This document shows, piece after piece, positions 41,659 through 50,862 of a DNA stretch of 64,000 bases (within the stretch, counting starts at the first letter, position 1; every line of letters begins with the position of its first letter). The notes below the pieces were generated by a model. It was not told the DNA's origin. It was given only the letters and a program-made list of their open reading frames with translations, and searched no databases. This DNA is from Streptomyces sp. NBC_00464 (GTDB taxonomy: Bacteria; Actinomycetota; Actinomycetes; Streptomycetales; Streptomycetaceae). A program made the position numbers and the translations under genes. Location: the NCBI RefSeq assembly GCF_036013915.1, contig NZ_CP107899.1, positions 5,766,001 to 5,830,000 on the forward strand, written 5' to 3'.

Positions 41659-42933
41659 GTGACCACCCTCGGAACCGGGGTTCTGCGCATCCGGAACTGG
41701 CTGCGCGACCATCCCCTCGCGCTGGACGGCGCGCTCGCCCTGGCCGTGTTCGTGGCCATGTTCATCGGATCGTTCGCCGATCCGAACGCGCACAACGGGC
41801 CCACCTTCGGCACCCGCACGCCCGCCGCCGGCAGCGTGTTCCTGATGGCGCTGGGCGCCCTCACCCTGGTCTGGCGGCGCCGCAGGCCGATGGCCGTGCT
41901 CGCCGCCACCGGTGCGCTGGCCGTGATCGAGCTGTTGACCGCGGACCCGCCGGCCCCCGTGGTGATGAGCACCGTCATCGCGCTCTACACCGTCGCCGCC
42001 CGTACCGACCGGCCGACGACATGGCGGGTCGGGCTGCTCACCATGGCCGTGCTCACCGCGGCCGCGATGTTCTTCGGCTCGGCCCCCTGGTACAGCCAGG
42101 AGAATCTCGGGATCTTCGCCTGGACCGGGATGGCGGGCGCGGCGGGGGACGCGGTCCGCTCCCGGCGGGCGTTCGTCGACGCGATCAGGGAACGCGCCGA
42201 ACGGGCCGAACGCACCCGCGAGGAGGAGGCCCGGCGCCGGGTGGCCGAGGAGCGGCTGCGGATCGCCCGCGACCTGCACGATGTCGTCGCCCACCACATC
42301 GCCCTGGTCAACGTCCAGGCCGGGGTCGCGGCCCACGTGATGGACAAGCGCCCCGACCAGGCCAAGGAGGCACTCGCCCACGTCCGGGAGGCGAGCCGCT
42401 CCGCGCTCAACGAACTGCGGGCCACCGTCGGACTGCTGCGCCAGTCCGGCGACCCGACGGCGCCGACCGAACCGGCCCCGGGCCTCGCCGTACTCGACCA
42501 GCTCGTCGCGACCGTGCGACAGGCCGGGCTGCCCGTCGAGGTGGCCTGCGCGGCGAAGGAGGACCCGCCGCTGCCCGCCGCCGTCGACCTGGCCGCGTAC
42601 CGGGTGATCCAGGAGGCGCTGACCAATGTCCGCAAGCACGCGGGTCCCGGGGCGAAGGCCGAGGTCAGCGTCGTACGGGTCGGGGCCACGGCCGAGGTCA
42701 TGGTGCTGGACAACGGGCGCGGAACGGCCGACCGCGGCGGCGGCGACGACGTCGTGGGCGGCGGCCACGGCCTCCTGGGCATGCGGGAACGGGTCACCGC
42801 CCTGGGCGGCACCCTCACCGCCGGACCCCGTTACGGCGGCGGATTCAGGGTTCATGCGATCCTGCCCGTCAACGCCCGTGCGCAGGAGCCGGACCATCCG
42901 GGTGCGGCGGGCCGGACGGGGGAGAACGTATGA
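41659..42933 (+). CDS. NarL-family sensor histidine kinase
   Basis: A 424-residue membrane kinase. About four membrane helices (residues 20-165) with short loops suggest intramembrane sensing. A coiled segment (RERAERAERTREEEARRR) leads to the HisKA_3 dimerisation domain with phospho-acceptor His207 (RDLHDVVAHH). The HATPase domain has AAYRVIQEALTNVRKHAG and GGGHGLLGMRERV. The GTG start has no Shine-Dalgarno; TAACGT lies 8 nt before it, fitting a leaderless transcript. It overlaps the regulator gene by ATGA. Its neighbours point to envelope stress. Confidence 0.93.
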   Translation: MTTLGTGVLRIRNWLRDHPLALDGALALAVFVAMFIGSFADPNAHNGPTFGTRTPAAGSVFLMALGALTLVWRRRRPMAVLAATGALAVIELLTADPPAPVVMSTVIALYTVAARTDRPTTWRVGLLTMAVLTAAAMFFGSAPWYSQENLGIFAWTGMAGAAGDAVRSRRAFVDAIRERAERAERTREEEARRRVAEERLRIARDLHDVVAHHIALVNVQAGVAAHVMDKRPDQAKEALAHVREASRSALNELRATVGLLRQSGDPTAPTEPAPGLAVLDQLVATVRQAGLPVEVACAAKEDPPLPAAVDLAAYRVIQEALTNVRKHAGPGAKAEVSVVRVGATAEVMVLDNGRGTADRGGGDDVVGGGHGLLGMRERVTALGGTLTAGPRYGGGFRVHAILPVNARAQEPDHPGAAGRTGENV

Positions 42934-43625
42934 CAGCGGCCATCAAGGTCCTGCTCGTCGACGACCAGGCGCTGTTGCGCAGCGCGTTCCGCGTCCTGGT
43001 CGACTCGGAGCCCGACATGCAGGTGGTCGGCGAGGCCGCGGACGGGGCGCAGGCCGTGGAACTGGCCCGCTCGACCCGCGCCGACGTGGTGCTGATGGAC
43101 ATCCGGATGCCCGGTACGGACGGGCTCACCGCGACCCGGATGATCAGCGCCGATCCGGAACTCGCGGACGTACGCGTGGTCATGCTCACCACCTTCGAGG
43201 TGGATGAGTACGTGGTGCAGTCACTGCGGGCCGGCGCCTCGGGCTTCCTCGGAAAGGGGGCCGAACCGGAGGAACTCCTCAACGCCATCCGGATCGCCGC
43301 GGCCGGCGAGGCGTTGCTCTCACCGGTCGCGACCAAGGGCCTGATCGCCACGTTCCTCGCACAGGGCGGCAGTTCGGCCGACGGAGGGCCGGGAGCCGCC
43401 GAGTACTCCGCGCGCCTGGAGGCCCTGACCACTCGGGAGCGCGAGGTGCTGGTCCTGGTCGCGGGCGGGCTGTCCAACGACGAGATCGCCGAGCGCCTCG
43501 TGGTCAGCCCGCTCACCGTGAAGACCCATGTGAACCGGGCGATGGCGAAGCTGGGGGCCCGGGACCGGGCCCAACTGGTCGTCATTGCGTACGAATCGGG
43601 CCTGGTGCGTCCACGGGTGGAGTGA
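42930..43625 (+). CDS. NarL/LuxR-type response regulator
   Basis: A 231-residue partner of the preceding kinase. Receiver domain: acidic pocket Asp11/Asp12 (LLVDDQ), phospho-acceptor Asp57 (VVLMDIRMPG), then the Thr and Lys positions in VVMLTTF and GFLGKGA. The C-terminal LuxR-type DNA-binding domain has LTTREREVLVLVAGGLSNDE and SPLTVKTHVNRAMAKLG. The ATG at 42930 overlaps the kinase stop codon (ATGA). The open frame running back to 42021 is antisense-like read-through. The target may be the RND pump gene just downstream. Confidence 0.95.
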   Translation: MTAAIKVLLVDDQALLRSAFRVLVDSEPDMQVVGEAADGAQAVELARSTRADVVLMDIRMPGTDGLTATRMISADPELADVRVVMLTTFEVDEYVVQSLRAGASGFLGKGAEPEELLNAIRIAAAGEALLSPVATKGLIATFLAQGGSSADGGPGAAEYSARLEALTTREREVLVLVAGGLSNDEIAERLVVSPLTVKTHVNRAMAKLGARDRAQLVVIAYESGLVRPRVE

Positions 43626-43789
43626 GGGTGCAGCCGCGGCGTACTCCACCTGCGGTATGCGCGGCATAAGAAAGCGACCTGGGACCGACGCTTTCGGCCC
43701 CAGGCATGGGCGATCGTTATAGGTGGGCCGGGTCTGTCCCCGAGTTACCCGCCCACCTGCCGCGTAAGCCACAGAAGAGAGACCCACCC

Positions 43790-46700
43790 ATGTCCTGGCT
43801 GTCCAGATTCAGCCTCGCGCAAAGGGCCCTGATCGGGCTGATCTCGATCGTCGCGCTCGTATTCGGAGCGATCGCGATCCCGCAGCTCAAGCAGCAGTTG
43901 CTGCCCACCATCGAACTGCCGATGGTGTCGGTGCTCGCCCCTTACCAGGGTGCGTCCCCCGATGTGGTCGAGAAGCAGGTCGTCGAACCGCTCGAGAATT
44001 CGATCAAGGCCGTCGACGGCGTCACCGGAATGACTTCGACCGCCAGCGAGGGCAACGCCGTCATCATGGCGACGTTCGACTTCGGCGACGAGGGAACCAA
44101 GCAGCTCGTCGCGGACATCCAGCAGGCGGTGAACCGCGCCCGCATCCAGCTGCCCGACGATGTGGACCCGCAGGTCATCGCCGGATCGACCGACGACATC
44201 CCGACCGTCGTCCTCGCCGTGACCTCCGACAAGGACCAGCAAGCGCTCGCCGACCAGCTGGACCGTACCGTCGTCCCCGCACTGGAGGACATCGACGGCG
44301 TCGGCCAGGTCACCGTCGACGGTGTGCAGGACCTTCAGGTCTCCATCACCCCCGACGACAAGAAGCTCGCGGCGGCCGGACTGAACGCGACCTCGCTCGC
44401 CCAGGCGCTCCAGGCCGGTGGCGCGACCGTCCCCGCGGGATCCTTCTCCGAGGCGGGCAAGAGCCGCACCGTCCAGGTCGGCGGCACGTTCACCACCCTG
44501 CAGCAGTTCGAGGACCTGCGGGTCACCGGGCAGAACCCGGCGACGGGCAAGCCCGGCAAGCCGGTCCGGCTCGGTGACATCGCGACGGTGAAGCAGGAGC
44601 CGTCCACGGCGGTCTCCATCACCCGTACGGACGGTAAGCCGAGCCTCGCCGTCATGGCGACGATGGACAAGGACGGCAGCGCCGTCGCCATCTCGGACGC
44701 TGTGAAGGACAAGCTCCCGGACCTGCGCAAGGACCTCGGCTCCGGCGCCGAGCTGACCGTCGTCTCCGATCAGGGCCCGGCCGTCTCCAAGGCGATCTCG
44801 GGTCTGACGACCGAGGGCGCGCTCGGCCTGCTCTTCGCGGTCATCGTGATCCTGGTCTTCCTGGCCTCGCTGCGCTCGACCCTGGTCACCGCGGTCTCGA
44901 TCCCGCTCTCCGTGGTCCTCGCGCTGATCGTGCTCTGGACCCGTGACCTGTCGCTCAACATGCTCACCCTGGGCGCGCTGACCATTGCGATCGGCCGGGT
45001 CGTCGACGACTCGATCGTCGTCCTGGAGAACATCAAGCGCCACCTCGGCTACGGCGAGGAGCGCCAGTCGGCGATCACCACCGCGGTGAAGGAAGTGGCC
45101 GGCGCGGTCACCGCCTCGACCCTCACGACGGTCGCCGTCTTCCTGCCGATCGGTCTCGTCGGCGGCATGGTCGGCCAGCTCTTCGGTTCGTTCTCGCTGA
45201 CCGTCACCGCGGCCCTGCTGGCCTCCCTGCTGGTCTCGCTGACCGTCGTCCCCGTCCTGTCGTACTGGTTCCTGCGCGCACCCAAGGGCAGCGCCGAGGA
45301 CCCGGACAAGGCCCGTCGCGAGGCCGAGGAGAAGGAAGCCCGCAGTCGGCTCCAGCGGATCTACGTGCCGGTGCTGCGCTTCGCCACCCGTCGCCGCATC
45401 ACCAGCGTCGTCATCGCCGTCGCCGTGCTGTTCGGCACCTTCGGCATGGTCCCGCTGCTGAAGACCAACTTCTTCGACCAGGGCGAGCAGGAAGTCCTGT
45501 CCATCAAGCAGGAGCTCACCCCGGGCACCAGCCTGGCGGCCGCCGACGCGGCGGCCCAGAAGGTCGAGAAGGTCCTCACCGGTGACGAGGGCGTCAAGGA
45601 CTACCAGGTCACCGTCGGATCGTCAGGCTTCATGGCGGCCTTCGGCGGCGGCACGGGAGCCAACCAGGCCTCCTACCAGGTCACCCTGAAGGACTCCGCC
45701 GACTACGACGCCACCCAGGACCGCATCGACGAGGCCCTGGGCAAGCTCGACGGCATCGGCGACACCACCATCGCCGCGGGCGACGGCTTCGGCAGCCAGG
45801 ACCTGAGCGTCGTGGTCAAGGCCGCCGACGCGGACACCCTGAAGAAGGCCTCCGAAGAGGTACGGGCCGAGGTGGCCAAGCTCAAGGACGTCACCGACGT
45901 CCAGAGCGACCTGGCGCAGAGCATCCCGCGCATCTCGGTCAAGGCCAACGCCAAGGCCGCTGATGCCGGTTACAGCCAGGCCACGCTGGGCGCGGCCGTC
46001 GCCGGTGCGGTGCAGGGCACTCCGTCCGGCAAGGCGATCATGGACGACACCGAGCGCGACGTCGTCATCAAGTCGGCCCACCCGGCCACCACGATGGAAG
46101 AGCTGAAGAACCTTCCGCTGGGAGCCGTCAAGCTCGGATCGATCGCCGAAGTGAAGCTGGTCCCCGGACCGGTCTCCATGACGCGGATCGACGGCCAGCG
46201 GGCCGCCACGATCACGGCCAAGCCCACCGGTGACAACACCGGTGCGGTCAGCGCCTCGCTCCAGACGAAGATCAACGACCTGGACCTCCCGGACGGCGCC
46301 ACCGCCACCATCGGCGGTGTCTCCCAGGACCAGGACGACGCGTTCATGAAGCTGGGCCTGGCCATGCTGGCGGCCATCGCGATCGTCTTCATGCTGCTGG
46401 TCGCCACCTTCCGGTCGCTCATCCAGCCGCTGATCCTGCTGGTCTCCATCCCGTTCGCGGCGACGGGCGCCATCGGCCTGCTGCTCATCACCGGCACCCC
46501 GATGGGTGTCCCGGCGATGATCGGCATGCTGATGCTGATCGGCATCGTGGTGACCAACGCGATCGTGCTGATCGACCTGATCAACCAGTACCGCGCCCAG
46601 GGCATGGGCGTCGTCGAGGCCATCGTCGAGGGCGGCCGTCACCGGCTCCGCCCGATCCTGATGACGGCCCTGGCGACGATCTTCGCCCTCCTCCCGATGG

Positions 46701-46948
46701 CGCTCGGCGTCACCGGCGAGGGCGGCTTCATCTCGCAGCCGCTGGCCGTCGTGGTCATCGGCGGTCTGGTCACCTCGACGCTGCTGACGCTGCTCCTGGT
46801 GCCGACGCTGTACGCGATGGTGGAGCTCTTCAAGGAGCGCCGCGCGAAGAAGAAGGCCGCGAAGCGGGCCGGTAAGGCCGGCATTCCGGCCCCGGCCGCC
46901 TCGGAGGAGACCTCGTCCTCCGAGGAGCCGGAGCCTGCGAAGGCCTGA
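43790..46948 (+). CDS. RND-superfamily efflux pump (HAE1/AcrB-like)
   Basis: A 1,052-residue inner-membrane transporter with the duplicated RND layout: one N-terminal helix, a large periplasm-side loop (ELPMVSVLAPYQGASPDVVE), six helices, and a second loop and helix set. The proton-relay motif GRVVDDSIVVLENIKRHLG in helix 4 is present, as is the second half GIVVTNAIVLIDLINQYR. The start MSWLSRFSLAQRALIG at 43790 matches homologues, rejecting the extension to 43706. No adaptor or outer-membrane partner is encoded nearby, as expected for a Gram-positive. It follows the two-component genes by 164 bp. Confidence 0.93.
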   Translation: MSWLSRFSLAQRALIGLISIVALVFGAIAIPQLKQQLLPTIELPMVSVLAPYQGASPDVVEKQVVEPLENSIKAVDGVTGMTSTASEGNAVIMATFDFGDEGTKQLVADIQQAVNRARIQLPDDVDPQVIAGSTDDIPTVVLAVTSDKDQQALADQLDRTVVPALEDIDGVGQVTVDGVQDLQVSITPDDKKLAAAGLNATSLAQALQAGGATVPAGSFSEAGKSRTVQVGGTFTTLQQFEDLRVTGQNPATGKPGKPVRLGDIATVKQEPSTAVSITRTDGKPSLAVMATMDKDGSAVAISDAVKDKLPDLRKDLGSGAELTVVSDQGPAVSKAISGLTTEGALGLLFAVIVILVFLASLRSTLVTAVSIPLSVVLALIVLWTRDLSLNMLTLGALTIAIGRVVDDSIVVLENIKRHLGYGEERQSAITTAVKEVAGAVTASTLTTVAVFLPIGLVGGMVGQLFGSFSLTVTAALLASLLVSLTVVPVLSYWFLRAPKGSAEDPDKARREAEEKEARSRLQRIYVPVLRFATRRRITSVVIAVAVLFGTFGMVPLLKTNFFDQGEQEVLSIKQELTPGTSLAAADAAAQKVEKVLTGDEGVKDYQVTVGSSGFMAAFGGGTGANQASYQVTLKDSADYDATQDRIDEALGKLDGIGDTTIAAGDGFGSQDLSVVVKAADADTLKKASEEVRAEVAKLKDVTDVQSDLAQSIPRISVKANAKAADAGYSQATLGAAVAGAVQGTPSGKAIMDDTERDVVIKSAHPATTMEELKNLPLGAVKLGSIAEVKLVPGPVSMTRIDGQRAATITAKPTGDNTGAVSASLQTKINDLDLPDGATATIGGVSQDQDDAFMKLGLAMLAAIAIVFMLLVATFRSLIQPLILLVSIPFAATGAIGLLLITGTPMGVPAMIGMLMLIGIVVTNAIVLIDLINQYRAQGMGVVEAIVEGGRHRLRPILMTALATIFALLPMALGVTGEGGFISQPLAVVVIGGLVTSTLLTLLLVPTLYAMVELFKERRAKKKAAKRAGKAGIPAPAASEETSSSEEPEPAKA

Positions 46949-46958
46949 CCGGGCAGAC

Positions 46959-46997
46959 GGAAGGCCCCGGCACCGGAATCCGGTGCCGGGGCCTTCC
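46959..46997. terminator. Bidirectional hairpin terminator
   Basis: Perfect 18-bp arms beginning GGAAGGCCCCGGCACCGG around AAT, between the convergent RND and nadA genes. Confidence 0.92.
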
Positions 46998-47004
46998 CCT
47001 GTGC

Positions 47005-48192
47005 CTACGGCAGCGCCAGCATCCGCTCCAGCGCCAGCTTGGCGTACTTCTCCGTCTCCGGGTCGACCTCGATCCGGTTGACCAGGTTCCCCTCGGCCAG
47101 CGACTCCAGCGTCCACACCAGGTGCGGCAGGTCGATCCGGTTCATCGTCGAGCAGAAGCAGACCGTCTTGTCGAGGAAGACGATCTCCTTGTCCTCCGCG
47201 GCGAAACGGTTGGCCAGGCGGCGCACCAGGTTGAGCTCGGTGCCGATCGCCCACTTCGAGCCGGCCGGGGCCGCCTCCAGCGCCTTGATGATGTACTCCG
47301 TCGAGCCGACGTAGTCCGCGGCTGCCACGACCTCGTGCTTGCACTCCGGGTGCACCAGCACGTTGACGCCGGGTATGCGGGCCCGCACGTCGTTGACGGA
47401 CTCCACCGAGAAGCGCCCGTGCACCGAGCAGTGCCCGCGCCACAGGATCATCTTCGCGTTGCGCAGCTCCTCGGCGGTCAGGCCGCCGTTGGGCTTGTGC
47501 GGGTTGTAGAGGACGCAGTCCTCCAGGGTCATCCCCATGTCCCGTACGGCCGTGTTGCGGCCCAGGTGCTGGTCCGGGAGGAAGAGGACCTTCTCGCCCT
47601 GCTCGAAGGCCCACTCCAGGGCCCGCTTCGCGTTCGACGAGGTGCAGATCGTGCCGCCGTGGCGGCCGGTGAAGGCCTTGATGTCGGCGGAGGAGTTCAT
47701 GTACGAGACCGGCACGACCTGCTCGGCGACGCCCGCCTCGGTCAGCACGTCCCAGCACTCGGCGACCTGCTCGGCGGTGGCCATGTCGGCCATCGAACAG
47801 CCCGCCGCCAGGTCGGGCAGCACGACCTTCTGGTCGTCGGTGGTCAGGATGTCCGCGGACTCCGCCATGAAGTGCACGCCGCAGAAGACGATGTACTCGG
47901 CCTCCGGACGCGCCGCCGCGTCACGGGCGAGCTTGAACGAGTCGCCGGTCACATCCGCGAACTGGATGACCTCGTCGCGCTGGTAGTGGTGCCCGAGGAC
48001 GAAGACCTTCTCGCCCAGCTTCTCCTTGGCCGCGCGGGCGCGCTCCACCAGGTCCGGGTCGGACGGGGAGGGCAGGTCGCCGGGGCATTCGACGCCGCGC
48101 TCGCTCTTGGGGTCGGCGTCGCGGCCGAGCAGGAGCAGGGCGAGGGGCGTCGGCTGGACGTCGAGTTCCTGGACGGGGTGGGCCGTGGTCAC
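47005..48192 (-). CDS. nadA: Quinolinate synthase
   Basis: A 4Fe-4S enzyme condensing iminoaspartate with dihydroxyacetone phosphate to quinolinate, in de novo NAD synthesis. The 395-residue product has GHHYQRDEVIQFADVTGDS, CGVHFMAESADIL, GCSMADM, NPHKPNGGLT, HPECKHEVV and TVCFCSTMNRIDLPHL; the conserved Cys in these motifs bind the cluster. The start is taken as GTG 48192, with AAAGGG 8 nt upstream, rather than GTG 48201, which abuts that box. nadB and nadC are not in the window. Divergent from an A-type Fe-S carrier gene. Confidence 0.96.
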   Translation of the reverse strand: MTTAHPVQELDVQPTPLALLLLGRDADPKSERGVECPGDLPSPSDPDLVERARAAKEKLGEKVFVLGHHYQRDEVIQFADVTGDSFKLARDAAARPEAEYIVFCGVHFMAESADILTTDDQKVVLPDLAAGCSMADMATAEQVAECWDVLTEAGVAEQVVPVSYMNSSADIKAFTGRHGGTICTSSNAKRALEWAFEQGEKVLFLPDQHLGRNTAVRDMGMTLEDCVLYNPHKPNGGLTAEELRNAKMILWRGHCSVHGRFSVESVNDVRARIPGVNVLVHPECKHEVVAAADYVGSTEYIIKALEAAPAGSKWAIGTELNLVRRLANRFAAEDKEIVFLDKTVCFCSTMNRIDLPHLVWTLESLAEGNLVNRIEVDPETEKYAKLALERMLALP

Positions 48193-48238
48193 GTCACGCA
48201 CCCTTTCTTCTCTGCGAGGGAAGCCTTTTCGTCTAATT

Positions 48239-48290
48239 GACGCTATCTATCATATCCGCTTCACGTCACTTTGACGATGCCGATAGCGTC
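48239..48290. promoter_or_regulatory. AT-rich divergent promoter region with an inverted repeat, nadA/Fe-S carrier
   Basis: GACGCTAT (48239-48246) is repeated as ATAGCGTC (48283-48290). Between them, on the minus strand, TATGAT is a good -10 hexamer for nadA. The region is notably AT-rich for this genome. The repeat could be an operator or be coincidental; I cannot name a regulator. Confidence 0.4.
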
Positions 48291-48425
48291 GATGTGACGC
48301 ATCCGCCTGCGGGGCCGGTGTGCGAGCATGAATGGAACAGGCAAGCGCTCGGCCCGGAATGAATCCGCGGCCTCGACGGTTGCAACGTCGGCAAGCAGTC
48401 TCCGTACAACCCGGGAGAGAAGCAG

Positions 48426-48782
48426 ATGTCCGTATCGGACGAGACCACCACCGTGAGCGACGGCATCCTCCTGTCCGACGCCGCCGCAGCCAAGGTCAAG
48501 GGCCTGCTGGAGCAGGAAGGCCGCGATGACCTGGCGCTGCGCGTCGCCGTCCAGCCCGGCGGCTGCTCGGGCCTGCGTTACCAGCTCTTCTTCGATGAGC
48601 GTTCGCTGGACGGCGATGTCGTGAAGGACTTCGATGGCGTCAAGGTCGTCACCGACCGGATGAGCGCTCCGTACCTGGGCGGCGCCTCCGTCGACTTCGT
48701 CGACACCATCGAGAAGCAGGGCTTCACCATCGACAACCCGAACGCCACGGGTTCCTGCGCCTGCGGTGACTCCTTCAGCTAA
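48426..48782 (+). CDS. A-type iron-sulfur cluster carrier (HesB/IscA/ErpA family)
   Basis: A 118-residue Fe-S carrier. The three family Cys are all present: Cys47 (PGGCSGLRY), Cys111 and Cys113 (GSCACGDSFS). VDFVDTIEKQGFTIDNPNA matches the conserved middle. Such proteins deliver clusters to apo-enzymes; nadA, divergent from it, encodes a 4Fe-4S enzyme. The ATG at 48426 follows GGGAGAAG. M. tuberculosis has the same gene beside adoK and the cta/qcr genes. Confidence 0.93.
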   Translation: MSVSDETTTVSDGILLSDAAAAKVKGLLEQEGRDDLALRVAVQPGGCSGLRYQLFFDERSLDGDVVKDFDGVKVVTDRMSAPYLGGASVDFVDTIEKQGFTIDNPNATGSCACGDSFS

Positions 48783-48845
48783 GCGCGAAGCGGTCAGCTT
48801 CGGCCAAGGCACGAAGCGGCCGGCCGAGAGGCGACGGCGGTGACA

Positions 48846-48891
48846 GTACGGCGGCGGCCCCGGGATTCCGATCCCGGGGCCGCCGCCGTAC
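48846..48891. terminator. Bidirectional hairpin terminator
   Basis: Perfect 21-bp arms beginning GTACGGCGGCGGCCCCGGGA with a 4-nt loop, between convergent genes. Confidence 0.92.
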
Positions 48892-48902
48892 GCGTGCGTG
48901 CG

Positions 48903-50372
48903 TCAGCCGCGCGGCACCACCGTGCCCGACGCCGCGTCGACCACGTTCCGCTCACCCAGCGGCTGGTCCAGCGTGACCGTGCGGGTCAGCTCCTCGGCGA
49001 CCATGATGCAGACCTTGCCCGCCTCCGGCTTCGTCTCCGTCACGGACACCCGCACCGTGGAGCCGTCCTCGCTCGCGCTCGCCGCGTACGTGCTGCAGAC
49101 GCCGCCCCAGAACGTCACCGAGAGCGTCCGCCCGTCGGCGCTGTACGACAGGAGCTTGCCGCCGGACTCCTTCGTTCCGTCGCCGCCCGGGGACTTCTCC
49201 GCCGGACCGTCCTTCGTCAGGTACGCCGGATCCACCGCGACCTGGGTGACGGTGTCGCCGGTGCCGCCCGCGCCCGGCCGCACCGTGAAGATCCAGGACG
49301 GCACGAGCAGCTGCTTGCCGTCCACGTACCGGGCCGCCAGGCCGAAGGTCGCCTTGTCGACCGTGACCGTCGTCGTGGACGGCTCCGCCCCGGTCCGCTT
49401 GCCGCAACCCATGGCTGACGGCTTCTCGCCGTTCTCCAGCGGTGCGGGGGTGGCGCAGTCGCCGGTCTTCGGCCCGCTCGGCGGCTGCGCTGCGTTCAGC
49501 TGCTTCAGCGCATCGTCCGCGCCGAGCACCGGATAGTCGGCGCCCTTCTCCAGGCCCTTCAACTGCCCGCTGCCGCCCGTCACTTCGCCGTCGGGGCCGA
49601 CCTGGATCCCGGTAGCCCAGCCGTACGTCGGAAGTCCGCCCACCACCGGGTCGGCGTTCACCACCCGGACCGAGCCCATCAACTGGCGGGCGTCGAGGGC
49701 GGCGTCGTCCTGGCCGACCGCCTTCAGCACCGGGACCGCTGCCGCCTTCGCGGCCTTCTCGCTCACCGGTGTCCCCGAGCCGCCCGGCGCCACACGCTTG
49801 CTCGAACAGACCGTCTCGCTCTCGCAGTTGTCCGTGCCGCCGGAACCGTACCGGGCGAACGTCCAGGTCCCGGGGGCCTGCTTGGTCACCCGCAGCACCG
49901 GCCCCGAGCCGTCCCCGTCGGAGCCCACCTTCCAGGACGTGCCCTCGGCCCGCGGGGTGCCCTGCACGCCCAGCGCCTCGGCCAGCCGGGCCACCTCGGA
50001 CGCCGACACGGTCCCGGTGGCGCGCTGGACGGCGGCCTTGTCCGGACCTTCCGGCAGAGCGCCGGACGCGCGGTAGGCCACCCGGCCGCCGTGGGGATCG
50101 GGCTCACCCGGCGCGATGCCCTGGGGCGGAGCCGAGGGGCGGGGGGAGGGCGTGGCCGGTCCGCCGGCCCGCTCGTCCAGGGAGAGGAGCGGGGGAGCGG
50201 CGCCGGAACTGTCCGCGGCGCCGCCGTTGCCGCCACCGCCGTCCGCCGCCGTCGCGGCCCAGTACGCGCCGCCGCCACCGGCCAGGAGTACGGCCGCCGC
50301 CACCGAGGCCACGGCGAGCGGCGAGCGCCGCCGGGGGCCGGTCACGTCGTTGTCGGGTCGATCGGTGCTCAC
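48903..50372 (-). CDS. Large membrane-anchored/secreted protein of unknown function
   Basis: A 489-residue extracytoplasmic protein. One N-terminal membrane segment (LAVASVAAAVLLAGGGGAYW) follows a GPRRR cytoplasmic flank. A Gly/Ala/Pro-rich spacer leads to a large domain with repeated beta-rich units and several Cys (DNCESETVCSSKR, TGDCATPAPLE, MGCGKRTGA, GVCSTYAASAS), consistent with an oxidised surface protein. Two segments of form TRTVTLDQPLGERNVV and VRVVNADPVVGGLP suggest internal beta modules. I recognise no enzyme motif. The homologue in S. coelicolor is annotated only as a membrane protein, as I recall. Confidence 0.85.
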   Translation of the reverse strand: MSTDRPDNDVTGPRRRSPLAVASVAAAVLLAGGGGAYWAATAADGGGGNGGAADSSGAAPPLLSLDERAGGPATPSPRPSAPPQGIAPGEPDPHGGRVAYRASGALPEGPDKAAVQRATGTVSASEVARLAEALGVQGTPRAEGTSWKVGSDGDGSGPVLRVTKQAPGTWTFARYGSGGTDNCESETVCSSKRVAPGGSGTPVSEKAAKAAAVPVLKAVGQDDAALDARQLMGSVRVVNADPVVGGLPTYGWATGIQVGPDGEVTGGSGQLKGLEKGADYPVLGADDALKQLNAAQPPSGPKTGDCATPAPLENGEKPSAMGCGKRTGAEPSTTTVTVDKATFGLAARYVDGKQLLVPSWIFTVRPGAGGTGDTVTQVAVDPAYLTKDGPAEKSPGGDGTKESGGKLLSYSADGRTLSVTFWGGVCSTYAASASEDGSTVRVSVTETKPEAGKVCIMVAEELTRTVTLDQPLGERNVVDAASGTVVPRG

Positions 50373-50506
50373 CGGTTCGCTCCTTCGCCTCGTGCGTCAG
50401 GGCCCGGTCAGGGGCCCGTCCCGCTGGTGCGGACACCGTTGGGACGGGGCGCGGGCGCGCACGGTTCCCTCCCGGGGTGGCCGTTGCGACGAGGAGCCCG
50501 GCTGTC

Positions 50507-50704
50507 TCAGTCGCCGTACTCCGCCATCGCGTCGATCAGCCGGGCCGAGGCGGGCGGCACGGTCACGCCGTGAATGAGGGACGGCCCCACAGGGGTGGGG
50601 GCGACCTTGGTGGGTACCACCCAGTGCGGAGCCATCAGTGCGCAGTCTCCGCGCAGCTCGGCCAGAGTGGTCTCGGACTCACGCGGGGCGATGTTGTTCG
50701 GCAT
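50507..50704 (-). CDS. Small conserved hypothetical protein
   Basis: A 65-residue soluble protein with no membrane segment: MPNNIAPRESETTLAELRGD, CALMAPHWVVPTKVAPTPVG and a C-terminal helix SARLIDAMAEYGD. The frame is free of low-complexity sequence and has even codon use, so I consider it real. It is divergent from the adenosine kinase-like gene and 134 bp upstream of the large membrane protein gene in the same direction. The function is unknown. Confidence 0.65.
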   Translation of the reverse strand: MPNNIAPRESETTLAELRGDCALMAPHWVVPTKVAPTPVGPSLIHGVTVPPASARLIDAMAEYGD

Positions 50705-50731
50705 ATCGGCACCGTAGGCACGCTTGAGCCC

Positions 50732-50766
50732 AGGGGGAAAGCCCTACTATCGGGTAGTTTTCCCCT
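50732..50766. promoter_or_regulatory. Imperfect hairpin in the adoK promoter region
   Basis: AGGGGGAAA...TTTTCCCCT flanks an inner CTAC/GTAG pair. It lies between the divergent small ORF and the adoK-like gene, about 100 bp upstream of the latter. It could be an operator or part of a leader. Confidence 0.35.
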
Positions 50767-50862
50767 CTTCGCCTGGTTGCCGGAACCCGGTAGCGTTAAC
50801 TGTCACGCCGACCCGGGAACGCAGACATCGTTTCCCTCGACCTCCGCAGGAGCAGTCTCCCC

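Noticed and set aside
42021..42929. Open frame extending the response regulator upstream
   Set aside because: Arg/Gly/Pro-rich sequence in the wrong frame of the kinase gene; the regulator starts at the ATG overlapping the kinase stop.
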